This document shows, one piece after another, positions 12,001-18,700 of a DNA stretch of 64,000 nt. This DNA is from Streptomyces achromogenes (GTDB lineage: Bacteria > Actinomycetota > Actinomycetes > Streptomycetales > Streptomycetaceae). Position 1 is the stretch's first letter. Each line of letters starts with the position of its first letter. The DNA lies in the NCBI RefSeq assembly GCF_030816715.1, contig NZ_JAUSYH010000001.1, forward strand, positions 7,998,001 to 8,062,000, given 5' to 3'. The notes under the pieces are model-generated. The model did no database searches. It saw only the letters and a list, made by a program, of their open reading frames with translations, and had not been told where the DNA came from. Position numbers and translations under genes: made by a program.

Positions 12001-15000
12001 GGCGACACCCATGTCCTCACCGGCCGGCTCGCGCTCGGCAGCAGCCCGTGGCTCAGGGACCACGCGCTCACCAGCACCGCCCTGTTCCCGGCGACCGGGT
12101 TCCTCGACCTGGCCCTGCACGCCGGCGCCCGGACCGGCTGCGAACAGGTCGCGGAGCTGACGATCCTGGCCCCGCTCACCCTGCCCGCCCAGGGCGGCGT
12201 CCAGGTCCAGGTACGGGTGGAGGCCCCGGACGCCACCGGCGCCCGCCCCCTGACCGTGCACGGCCGGCCCGACGCCGCCGAGGCCGGCACACCGTGGACC
12301 CTGCACGCCGGCGGTCTGCTCACCGCCGCCGCCGAACCGGCGGCCGCACCGTACGACTTCACCGTCTGGCCTCCCGAGCACGGCACGGAGGTCCCGCTCG
12401 ACGGCTTCTACGAGGCGTTCGCCGACCGCGGCCACCTCTACGGCCCGCTGTTCCAGGGGCTGACCCGGGTCTGGACGCGCGGCGACGAGGTGTTCGCCGA
12501 GGTCGAGCTGCCCGCGGACGCCGCCCCGGCCGCCGACGCCTTCGACCTGCACCCGGCTCTGCTCGACGCCGCGCTGCACGCCGTGATGTTCGTGCCCATG
12601 AAGGACGCCGGACGGCTGCCCTTCTCGTGGAGCGACGTGCGCCTGGACGCCGTCGGCGCCTCGGCGCTGCGGCTGCGGATGGTCCAGGAAGGCCCGGAGG
12701 CCGTCGGCCTCGCCCTCGCCGACCCGACGGGCCGCCCGGTCGGATCGGTCGGCTCGCTCACCCTGCGCGAGCTGACCGGCGATCTGGCGGGCTCCACCGT
12801 CGGAGCCGCGGACCGTCAGGGCCTGTACGAACTGGACTGGCAGCCGGTGGCCGCGCCGGCCGCCGTCGCGCCGGCCGCCTGGACGATCGTCGGCGCGGAC
12901 GAGGCGGAGGCACTGGCCGGCGCCCTGCGCGCCGCCGGTCACACCGTGCGCCGCGTCCCAGGCCTCGACGCCCTGGCGGAGGCCGGGGCGGTGCCCGACA
13001 CCGTCCTGTACGCCGTGCCCGTCACGGCGGACGTCCCGGGCGACGCCGCAGGTCTCGTCGACGCGACCCGCGCGACCCTCGCCGAGGCTCTCGCCGTCGT
13101 CCGGCAGTGGGCGGACGACCCGGTGTTCGCGCACGCCCGGCTCGCCGTCGTCACCCGTGACGCCGTCCCCGCGGACCCCCGGCCGGCCGACCCGGCGCAG
13201 GCCGCGGTCTGGGGCCTCGTGCGGGCCGCCCGCACCGAGAACCCGGGCCGTTTCGTCCTCGCCGACACCGACGGCGGCGACGCCTCGGCGGGGGCACTGC
13301 CCGCCGCGCTCGGCGACACCGCGTTCGAACTCGTCGTCCGGGACGGGACGGTGGCCGCACCGCACATCGTCCCGCTGGCCGCCGACCGCGCCCTCCTCCC
13401 GCCCGCCGGCGCCGGCGCCTGGCGGCTCGGCGTGGAACACAAGGGCAGCCTGGACGGCCTGCGTCTCGAGGCCTGCCCGGAGGCCGACGCGGCGCTCGCC
13501 CCCAACGAGGTGCGCATCTCGATGCGCGCCGCCGGCGTCAACTTCCGCGACGTCCTCACCGCGCTCGGCATGTACCCCGGCGACGCCACCGCGATCGGCC
13601 TGGAGGGCGCCGGCGTGGTCACCGGGGTCGGCGCCGAGGTGACGGTCCTCGCCCCCGGGGACCGGGTGATGGGCATGTTCGCCGGCGCCTTCGGGCCCGT
13701 CGCGGTCGCCGACGCCCGGATGGTCACGCGGATCCCGAAGGGCTGGAGCTTCGCCGAGGCCGCGACCGTCCCCATCGCCTACCTCACCGCCTACTACGCG
13801 CTGGTCGACCTCGCCGGACTCGAGCCCGGCGAGAGCGTGCTCGTGCACGCGGCGGCCGGCGGCGTCGGCTCGGCCGCCGTCCAGCTCGCCAGGCACCTCG
13901 GCGCCGAGGTCTACGGAACCGCCTCACCCGCCAAGTGGGACGCGCTGCGCGCCGCCGGCCTCGACGACGCCCATACCGCCTCCTCCCGCGACCTCGGCTT
14001 CGAGGAGCGGCTGCGCACCGCCACCGGCGGCCGCGGTTTCGACGTCGTCCTCGACTCGCTGGCCCGGGAGTTCGTCGACGCCTCCCTGCGGCTGCTGCCG
14101 CGCGGCGGCCGCTTCCTGGAGATGGGCAAGACCGACGTACGCGACGCCGGACAGATCGCCGCCGATCATCCCGGCGTCGTCTACCGGGCGTTCGACCTGG
14201 TCGAGGCCGGCCCCGACCGGATCGGCGAGATCCTGGCCGACCTGGCCGACCTGTTCGGCCGCGGCGTTCTCAGGCCGCTGCCGATGGCCGTATGGGACGT
14301 GCGCAGGGCACCCGACGCCTTCCGGTTCGTCAGCCAGGCACGGCACATCGGCAAGGTCGTGCTGACCCTGCCGGCCGAGCCCGACCCGGCCGGCACGGTC
14401 CTGCTGACCGGCGGACTCGGCGGACTCGGCCGCATCACAGCCCGTCACCTCGTCGCAGAGCACGGTGTACGGCACCTGCTGATCGCCGGCCGGCGCGGCC
14501 CGGACGCGCCCGGCGCCGCCCAACTGCGCGACGAACTCGCCCGGTTGGGAGCCGACGTCACGGTGGCCGCCTGCGACGTGGCCGACCGCACCGCGCTCGC
14601 CGCGCTCCTCGCGGGCGTCCCCGCCGACCGGCCGCTGACGGCCGTGGTCCACACCGCGGGTGTCCTCGCGGACGGCGTGCTGTCCTCGATGACACCGGAC
14701 CGACTGGACGAGGCGCTGCGTCCCAAGGCCGACGCCGTGATCGCGCTGCACGAACTGACCCGCGACCTCGACCTCGCCCGGTTCGTGGTCTTCTCCTCCG
14801 TCGCCGGCACGTTCGGCGGAGCGGGACAGGCCAACTACTCGGCCGCCAACGCCTTCCTGGACGCCTTCGCACAGCACCGCCGATCCCAGGGCCTGCCCGC
14901 CGTGTCGCTCGCCTGGGGCAGCTGGCTGCCCGAGGCGGGCATGACCGGAGAACTCGGCGACGCCGACCGCGAACGGCACGCCCGTACCGGCATGGTGCCG

Positions 15001-15732
15001 CTCGACGCCACCACCGGCATGCGGCTCCTGGACGCCGCCGCCGGCACCGACCGGGCCGCACTGCTGCCGATGGACCTGGACCCGGCCGCGCTGCGCGAAC
15101 ACCACGACGTCCTGCCGGTGCTCCTGCGCGGCCTGGTCCGCACCCCCGCCCGGCGCCGCGCCACGGCTGCCGGGACCGCTCAAGTCACGGGGACTCCTCA
15201 GTCGCTGGCCGACCGGCTGGCTCCGCTGTCCTCCGCGGACCGCGACCAGCTCCTCCTCGACGTGGTCGCCGAGCAGGCCGCCGCCGTCCTCGGACACGGC
15301 TCGGCGGCCGACATCGATCCCGAACAGACCTTCCAGGAGCTGGGCTTCGACTCACTGACGGCGGTCGAGCTGCGCAACCGGCTCGGCGCCGCCACCGGCC
15401 TGCGGCTGCCCGCCACCCTCGTCTTCGACTACCCGACCGCCCTGGCCCAGGCCCGGTACCTGCTGAACGAACTGCCCCTGCCCGAGCCGCCCGGCACCGC
15501 GCAGGCCCTCCTCGCGGAGATGGACCGCCTGGAGGGCTCCCTGGCGGACGCCGACATGGCCGGTGAGGACCACGAGAAGGTCACCGCCCGGCTGCGCGAG
15601 CTGCTCTCCCGCTGGCAGGGCGAACCCGTCGTGGCCGCCGCCGTCCCCGCCGCACGGGACGACGAGCTCGCCGACGTCGAGACGGCGGGCGACCTCTTCG
15701 ACCTGATCGACCGCGAGCTGGGGGACGCATGA
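1..15732 (+). CDS. Modular type I PKS, 5' truncated (KR-ACP + three modules)
   Basis: The 5' part lies outside the window; 5243 residues are visible, numbered here from base 1. Domains in order: the end of a KR (active-site Y19, N23); ACP (Ser186 in GFDSL); module A with KS (C409, H544, H584), AT (GHSVG at 860-864, HAFH at 962-965, so malonyl-type), DH (His1170 in HxxxGxxxxP, Asp1336) and ACP (Ser1492 in GLTSL); module B with KS (C1723), AT (GHSQG, YGSH at 2273-2276, so methylmalonyl-type), KR (LDD 2811-2813, Y2868, B-type) and ACP (Ser3037); module C with KS (C3270, in TACSAS), AT (HAFH 3815-3818, malonyl), DH (His4021, with the motif Gly replaced by Ser; Asp4189), ER (NADPH loop about 4616-4625), KR (LAD 4889-4891, Y4946) and ACP (Ser5118). 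An acidic tail of about 90 residues looks like a C-terminal docking domain. Module A has a DH but no KR, so its beta-keto group is probably kept. Bases 9907-10610 are almost identical to a block in the third PKS gene. Family and domain calls are firm; product structure is inference. Confidence 0.96.
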   Translation, partial: FVTFSSIAGVWGSGGQAAYAAANAHLDALVERRRARGLAGTSVAWGPWGDTGMAADEEAAKLLIRRGLRPLDPAAALTSLECALAGRDTTVVVADVDWERFLAAFTTGRPSPLLAVPAGTAAAPAADGAVTEAGSTLRERLAPLTAEEREAGLLDLVCRRAAAALGHADPAAVTVGRAFRDMGFDSLTAVELRDDLTAETGVPLPTTLVFDHPTPLAVAEHLRDVLFGTVEVRHEVTARIADTDPVVIVGMGCRLPGGIDGPDRLWELLAAGGDTVGGFPEDRGWDLTSLLQVSDTRSGGFLTRASAFDAAFFGISPREAQALDPQQRLVLETSWEALEFAGIDPTALKGSRTGVFVGAGSSGYATGLTEIPEGLGGHLLTGQAGSVVSGRIAYSLGLEGPAVTVDTACSSSLVALHLAAQSLRSGESDLALAGGVTVMADPGAFVEFSLQGGLAPDGRCKAFSEEADGTGWAEGVGILVVERLSDARRNGHRVLAVVEGTAVNQDGASNGLTAPNGPSQQRVIRQALAAAGLSPKDVDAVEAHGTGTTLGDPIEAQALIAAYGQDRDEDRPLWLGSVKSNLGHTQAAAGAVGVIKMVLALRNGMLPATLHAGRPSSRVDWNTGRVRLLDEAVAWHAGDRTRRAGVSAFGVSGTNAHVVLAEPAAAGREPSAPRPGGTDRQRTALPWLLAARSAPALRDQASRLLAHLEQRPLLDAADVAHSLAFTRAPLEHRAVVTGSDRAALLAGLRALASGETNPAVVTGDTLSGGGTAFLFAGQGTQRPGMGRGLHDAFPVYADAFDAVCGHFDGLLARPLAEMVHEGDADTLNRTEYAQPALFAVEVALFRLLESFGARPTHLIGHSVGEIAAAHVAGVFSLPDACRLVAARGRLMQALPEGGAMIALQASEDEVLPLLAGCEEAIGVAAVNGPRSVVVSGDEDAALAVAAHFAAQGRKTTRLRVGHAFHSPRMQPMLDDFRAVADTVAYTEPHIPVVSDLTGRVAEPGQLTDAAYWVRHVRHAVRFADAVAALEEQGVVRLVELGPDTTLTALAQGSWQGGAPLAVPTLRDDRDEAETFLTAVGALHAHGAPVDRRAVLDAAAPGARPVELPTYAFQHRPYWIEAGAAGGDPAAAGLMPAGHPLLGAVVPSAVDDSLLFTGRLGTRAASWLAAHRIGGTAVVPSTAFLELALAVGAHAGCPQVRELVLERPLSLPEHDAVALQIRVDAPDARGDRAFAVHARPAADTGAAWNRHATGVLTAQTEPAPDHDLTAWPPPGAEELDTRGLYTRLREAGLDYGPVFQGLTAAWRDRTAVYAEVALPESATADAGRHDLHPALLDAALHPLGLGTFDGLGEGRVLFSAGAVRLFATGATTLRVRLERSGADTLSLTAADAVGDPVLTVGSLLLRPVPGATATSAAAARPQSAPVAEPGRRRAAARTQPPGSLLERLAGRPAAERERSLLATVRDRVAAVLGHSGPDEVEPARPFTDLGLTSLTAVELRNALSAALGVTLPATLVFDHPTPAVLARHLADDLFGAAVAGVPARVRRAVDDDPIAVVGMACRYPGGIAGPEDLWDLVRAGVDGISPLPTDRNWNPERLYHPDPDHPGTVYTREGGFLHDASSFDPAFFAISPREALAMDPQQRLLLEVSWEALERAGVDPVAARGSDTGVFAGVTYQDYVTILAASDDNFEGYVGTGNSPSVLSGRISYALGLEGPAVSVDTACSSSLVALHLAAQSLRQGECELALAGGVTVMSTPGSLIEFSRQRALAEDGRCKPFSADADGASWAEGVGMIVLERLSDARRNGHQVLAVVRGSALNQDGASNGLTAPNGPSQQRVIRQALAAAGLSPKDVDAVEAHGTGTTLGDPIEAQALIAAYGQDRDEDRPLWLGSLKSNIGHSQAAAGVGGVIKMVMALREGILPRTLYADDPTPHVDWSAGQVRLLSEERPWPVTGRARRAGVSSFGMSGTNAHVIVEQAPDAPALPAERAALPAVPVLLSARTPAALRAQAVRLRAHLRARPGTSLTDLGYTLAVGRASFAHRAAVLADDADRLAETLAALAADGPLSAPAVVGAAVPGGDDPVLVFPGQGAQWVGMARELLDESTVFAEWIDRCEQALAPHVDWSLTAVLRGDEDGADLGRVDVVQPALWAVMVATAALWRAHGVRPAAVVGHSQGEIAAACVAGALSLEDGARVVALRSRAITAIAGAGGMMSVPLPADDTRARMAPWADRLAVAAVNGPASVVVSGEAGALDELHAALTGDGIRARKVNVDYGSHSAQVEAIRDTVLAALDGITPREADIPFRSSLTGDWIDTTALTADYWYANLRETVRFEEAVRGLIAAGHRTFVEVGPHPVLAVGLRDTLEAAGTDGAVLGSLRRERGDLRQFLHALAEAHVHGVGIDFEALFAGTGATRTDLPTYPFEHRRYWPNLREAVAADLAADGGLTADSVEARFWQTVEQEDLESLTDALDLPADAPLSTVLPALGSWRRARRALATTDALRYRVAFTPLDPGPSALTGTWLLLAPADAAGHTAVADAVADALAAGGAGTVRRIVLPDGDADRATLAGLLTADQDTGRVDGLLSLLALDTRDHPAHPAVPIGLASTLALVQALGDLGVDAPLWCATRGAVAVGAADPAPDASQALVWGFGRVAAMEHAERWGGLIDLPADLDARSAARLTAVLAHPGQEDQIALRATGAHGRRLVHAPGADVLAEPWKPRGTVLVTGGTGALGGHVARWLADRGATRLVLAGRRGADAPGAVGLRDELTARGVDVTLAACDVSDRTALARLLAALPADQPLDAVFHVAGALDDGVIESLGADRMEPVLRGKATAARALHELTRDLGLSAFVMFSSTAGVLGGAGLGNYAPGNAYLDALAAERRAAGLPATAVSWGLWAEGGMVGDAAGDRMRRYGVHPMGTAEACEALGRALDLGDTHVVVTDLRWDTYALSFTAPRPTRLLDELPAARRALQTAPQDATVAAEVSSLHAHLTALPDYERAGAALEIVRGHVASVLGYPSADAVEPERPFTDLGIDSLSAIELRNGMNRVTGLRLPSTLVFDHPDCRALADFLLTQVADDTAPAAPDEAPRRTVADDDPIAVVAMGCRFPGGISTPDQLWRMLLDGEEGLVPFPEDRGWDLDALYHPEPGKAGAVYTRTGGFLSDAGGFDPAFFNISPREAVAMDPQQRLLLEMAWETFERAGIDPRSLRGSRTGVFAGTNGQDYTGMLAASGEDFEGYMLTGNAASVVSGRLSYTFGLEGPAVTVDTACSASLVALHLAAQSLRSGECDLALAGGVTVMASPGLFVDFSRQQGLAVDGRCKAFAEAADGTGFSEGGGLLLVERLSDARRLGHPVLAVVRGSAVNQDGASNGLSAPNGPSQQRVIRAALADAGVSAVDVDVVEAHGTGTRLGDPIEAQALLATYGQGRSVDRPLWLGSVKSNVGHTQAGAGVAGVMKMVLAMRSGVVPATLHVDEPSSHVDWSAGAVELVRAARVWEEEGGRPRRAGVSSFGISGTNAHVILEGVAEAPHDTSDAGDADAPPAPWVLTARSRDALRDQAARLLEHLRESPDTSVADIGLSLAATRTAFEHRAVVLGADRTALTDGLRLIASGESGPHIVTGVRRGEGRTAFLFSGQGAQRPGMGRGLYEAFPVYADAFDAVCAHLGDELRDLVLGGEAEQLGRTEWTQPALFAVEVALYRLLESWGVRPDHVAGHSVGEIAAAHVAGVFSLKDACALVTARGRLMQELPPGGAMFALEATEDEVRPLLEGLRDAGIAAVNGPRSVVVSGAEDSVTGIAARLAADGRRTTRLRVSHAFHSPLMEPMLDAFREVAAGIAYEAPRMAVVSHVTGSAAGGELQDPEYWVRHVREAVRFADGVRWLAEHGVDRFLEVGPDGTLTAMAQSCLPDAEGVLLVPSLRKDRAERETLLDAVAQAFTHGLPVDWPRLFDGAAARTVQLPTYPFQRRRFWPRPPRLLGDVTSAGLGASSHPLLGAAVELADGDTHVLTGRLALGSSPWLRDHALTSTALFPATGFLDLALHAGARTGCEQVAELTILAPLTLPAQGGVQVQVRVEAPDATGARPLTVHGRPDAAEAGTPWTLHAGGLLTAAAEPAAAPYDFTVWPPEHGTEVPLDGFYEAFADRGHLYGPLFQGLTRVWTRGDEVFAEVELPADAAPAADAFDLHPALLDAALHAVMFVPMKDAGRLPFSWSDVRLDAVGASALRLRMVQEGPEAVGLALADPTGRPVGSVGSLTLRELTGDLAGSTVGAADRQGLYELDWQPVAAPAAVAPAAWTIVGADEAEALAGALRAAGHTVRRVPGLDALAEAGAVPDTVLYAVPVTADVPGDAAGLVDATRATLAEALAVVRQWADDPVFAHARLAVVTRDAVPADPRPADPAQAAVWGLVRAARTENPGRFVLADTDGGDASAGALPAALGDTAFELVVRDGTVAAPHIVPLAADRALLPPAGAGAWRLGVEHKGSLDGLRLEACPEADAALAPNEVRISMRAAGVNFRDVLTALGMYPGDATAIGLEGAGVVTGVGAEVTVLAPGDRVMGMFAGAFGPVAVADARMVTRIPKGWSFAEAATVPIAYLTAYYALVDLAGLEPGESVLVHAAAGGVGSAAVQLARHLGAEVYGTASPAKWDALRAAGLDDAHTASSRDLGFEERLRTATGGRGFDVVLDSLAREFVDASLRLLPRGGRFLEMGKTDVRDAGQIAADHPGVVYRAFDLVEAGPDRIGEILADLADLFGRGVLRPLPMAVWDVRRAPDAFRFVSQARHIGKVVLTLPAEPDPAGTVLLTGGLGGLGRITARHLVAEHGVRHLLIAGRRGPDAPGAAQLRDELARLGADVTVAACDVADRTALAALLAGVPADRPLTAVVHTAGVLADGVLSSMTPDRLDEALRPKADAVIALHELTRDLDLARFVVFSSVAGTFGGAGQANYSAANAFLDAFAQHRRSQGLPAVSLAWGSWLPEAGMTGELGDADRERHARTGMVPLDATTGMRLLDAAAGTDRAALLPMDLDPAALREHHDVLPVLLRGLVRTPARRRATAAGTAQVTGTPQSLADRLAPLSSADRDQLLLDVVAEQAAAVLGHGSAADIDPEQTFQELGFDSLTAVELRNRLGAATGLRLPATLVFDYPTALAQARYLLNELPLPEPPGTAQALLAEMDRLEGSLADADMAGEDHEKVTARLRELLSRWQGEPVVAAAVPAARDDELADVETAGDLFDLIDRELGDA
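9907..10610 (+). repeat. 704-bp KS segment duplicated at 31376-32079 (copy 1)
   Basis: This stretch, in the second half of the KS of the last module of the first PKS gene, matches 31376-32079 at a fixed offset of 21469 bases. I found a single mismatch: G at 10024 versus A at 31493, which changes Val to Met. Codons here end mostly in G or T (gtg, gcg, ttg, ggt), whereas the surrounding PKS DNA prefers C-ending codons. That pattern fits a recent gene-conversion or recombination patch rather than selection on protein sequence. Confidence 0.93.
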
Positions 15733-15798
15733 GCACCCCGCAGGTCCTCCGCACGCACCCGACGCCCCGGCCCCGCCCGGTTCAAGGAAGTGACTTTC

Positions 15799-18700
15799 GT
15801 GGCTGACGACGACAAGTACGTTGAATACCTCAAGCGGGTCACGGGTGAACTCCGGCAGACCCGCCGCAGGCTGCGCGAGGTCGAGGACCGCAGCCGGGAG
15901 CCGATCGCCGTCGTCGCGATGAGCTGCCGCTTCCCCGGCGACATCCGATCGCCCGAGGACCTGTGGCGGCTCGTCGACGAGGGCCGGGACGCCATCGGCC
16001 CACTGCCCGAGGACCGGGGCTGGGACATCGCCGACCGTTACGACCCGGACCCCGACCGGCCCGGCACGTTCTCCACCCGCGAGGGCGGCTTCCTGCGCGA
16101 CGCCGCCTCCTTCGACGCCGCCTTCTTCGGCATGAGCCCCCGCGAGGCCCTCGCCACCGACCCGCAGCAGCGGATCCTGCTGGAGGCGTCCTGGGAGCTG
16201 CTGGAGCGCGCCGGGATCCGGCCCCGGACCCTGCGCGGCAGCTCCACCGGCGTGTTCGTGGGCGCCGCGACCTCCGGTTACGGTCAGGGCCCGGTCGAGG
16301 TGCCCGAGGACGTGCACGGACTGATGCTCGCCGGGAACGCCACCTCGGTCGCCTCCGGCCGTATCTCCTACGTCCTGGGCCTGGAAGGGCCGGCCGTCAC
16401 CGTCGACACCGCCTGCTCCTCCTCCCTGGTCGCCCTGCACTGGGCGGTGCAGGCCCTGCGGGCGGGCGAGTGCGACCTCGCCATGGCCGGCGGCGTCGCC
16501 GTGATGGCCACCCCGGGCCTGCTGTTCGAGTTCAGCAGGCAGCGCGGCCTCGCCCCCGACGGACGCTGCAAGGCCTTCGCCGACGCCGCGGACGGCACCG
16601 GCTGGTCCGAGGGCGTGGGCCTGCTGCTGGTGGAACGCCTCTCCGACGCCCGCCGCAACGGACACCCGGTGCTGGCCGTGGTCCGCGGCTCCGCCGTGAA
16701 CTCCGACGGCGCCTCCAACGGTCTGACCGCGCCCAACGGTCCCGCCCAGCAGCGCGTCATCGAGCAGGCCCTCGCCAACGCCGGGATCACCGCCGCGGAC
16801 GTCGACGCCGTCGAGGCGCACGGCACGGGCACCACCCTCGGCGACCCCATCGAGGCCCAGGCCCTGCTCACCACCTACGGCCGTGCCAAGGACGCCGAAC
16901 ATCCGCTGCACCTGGGCTCGTTGAAGTCGAACCTCGGCCACACCCAGGCGGCGGCAGGCGTCGCCGGCGTCATCAAGACGGTCATGGCCCTCCGGCACGG
17001 ACGGCTGCCGCGCACGCTGCACGTGGACCGGCCGTCCACACACGTCGACTGGGACGCCGGTCACGTCCGGCTGCTCACCGAGGCCACCGACTGGCCGCTC
17101 ACCGAGGGACGTCCCCGCCGCGCCGCCGTCTCGTCCTTCGGCATCAGCGGCACCAACGCCCACGTCGTCCTGGAGGCCGCGCCCGGCGACACCGAGAAGG
17201 CCGAGGGGGCCGACGGGACGGAGGGGGACGAGGGGAGCGAGGACGCGGGTGCGGCTCCCGCGACCGCCGCGCGGCTGCCGCTGGCGCCCTGGCTGCTGTC
17301 CGCGCGCGGCGCCGAAGCGCTGCGCGCCCAGGCCGCCCGCCTCCTCGAGCACGCCGACGCCCACCCCGCCGACGACCCGCACGTCACCGCCCGCGCACTC
17401 GCCGGTACACGGCAGGCCTTCGAGCACCGGGCCGTCGTCCTCGCCGAGGACCAGGCCGGCGCCCGCGACGCCCTGCGCGCCCTCGCCGCGGGGGAGGCGC
17501 ATCCGGACGTCGTGACGGGCCGCACCCTGCGCGGCGCGACCGCGTTCCTCTTCTCCGGCCAGGGCGCCCAGCGGCCCGGCATGGGCCGTGAACTGTACGG
17601 CGCGTTCCCCGCCTTCGCCCGCGCCTTCGACGCGGTCTGCGCCCATCTCGACCCCGAACTGGGCCTGAGCCTGAGGAAAGCCGTCCTCGACAGCGCCCCG
17701 GACGACGAGGCGCTGCGGGAGACCGGCCTCGCCCAGCCCGCCCTGTTCGCCGTCGAGGTGTCCCTCTACCGTCTGCTGGAGTCGTGGGGCGTCACGCCCA
17801 AGTACGTTCTCGGTCACTCGCTGGGCGAACTCTCCGCCGCGCACGTCGCCGGTGTGTGGTCGCTGCCCGACGCCTGCCGGCTCGTCGCCGCCCGCGGGCG
17901 GCTGATGCAGGCCCTGCCGCGAGGCGGCGCCATGGTCTCCGTCGAGGCCGCCGAGGACGAGGTGACCGCGCTGCTCGCCGCACACGGCGACGCCGTGTCG
18001 GTCGCCGCCGTCAACGGCCCGCGCGCCACCGTGATCTCCGGTGACGAGACCGCCGTCGAAGCCATCGCGTCCGCACTCGCGGCCCGCGGCCGCACCACCC
18101 GCGGGCTGCGGGTCTCGCACGCCTTCCACTCGGCACGCATGGACGCCGTCCTGGACGACTTCCGGGCCGTCGCCGAAAGCGTCACATCGCACCCCCCGCG
18201 CCTGACCGTCGTCTCCGACCTCACCGGACGCCCCGCCACGGCCGAGGAACTGGCGTCGGCCGACTACTGGGTGCGCCACCTGCGCCACACCGTCCGCTTC
18301 GCCGACGGCGTCGACTGGCTCGCCACCCACGGTGTCACCCGCTACCTGGAGCTCGGCCCCGACGCCACCCTCAGCGCGCTCGCCCGGACCGCGCTGCCCG
18401 ACGACACCGCCGACCGCCTCTGCGTGCCCGTGCTGCGCAAGGACCGCCCCGAGTCGCACACCCTGCTCGCCGCCGTCGCCGCCGTCCACGTCCACGGCGC
18501 CTCCGTCGAACCGGAGGCCCTGCTCGGCAGCGACCCGGCCGACCCGCGGGTCGACCTGCCCACCTACGCCTTCACGGGCGACCGCTACTGGCTGCGCCCC
18601 TCCCTGAGCACCGGCGACGTCACCGGCGCCGGGCTCGTCGGCGCCGGCCACCCGCTGCTCGGGGCCGTCGTCCGCGTCGCCGACGACGACCGGGTCCTGC

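Noticed and set aside
11965..12570. DH of the fully reducing module as inactive because its motif is HALTSTALFP
   Set aside because: The catalytic His and Asp and the motif Pro are present; only the Gly is Ser, and the module's ER and KR are intact, so activity is likely.
15790..15798. GTG at 15790 as start of the second PKS gene
   Set aside because: It overlaps the only good ribosome-binding site (AAGGAAG), which is correctly spaced for the GTG at 15799.
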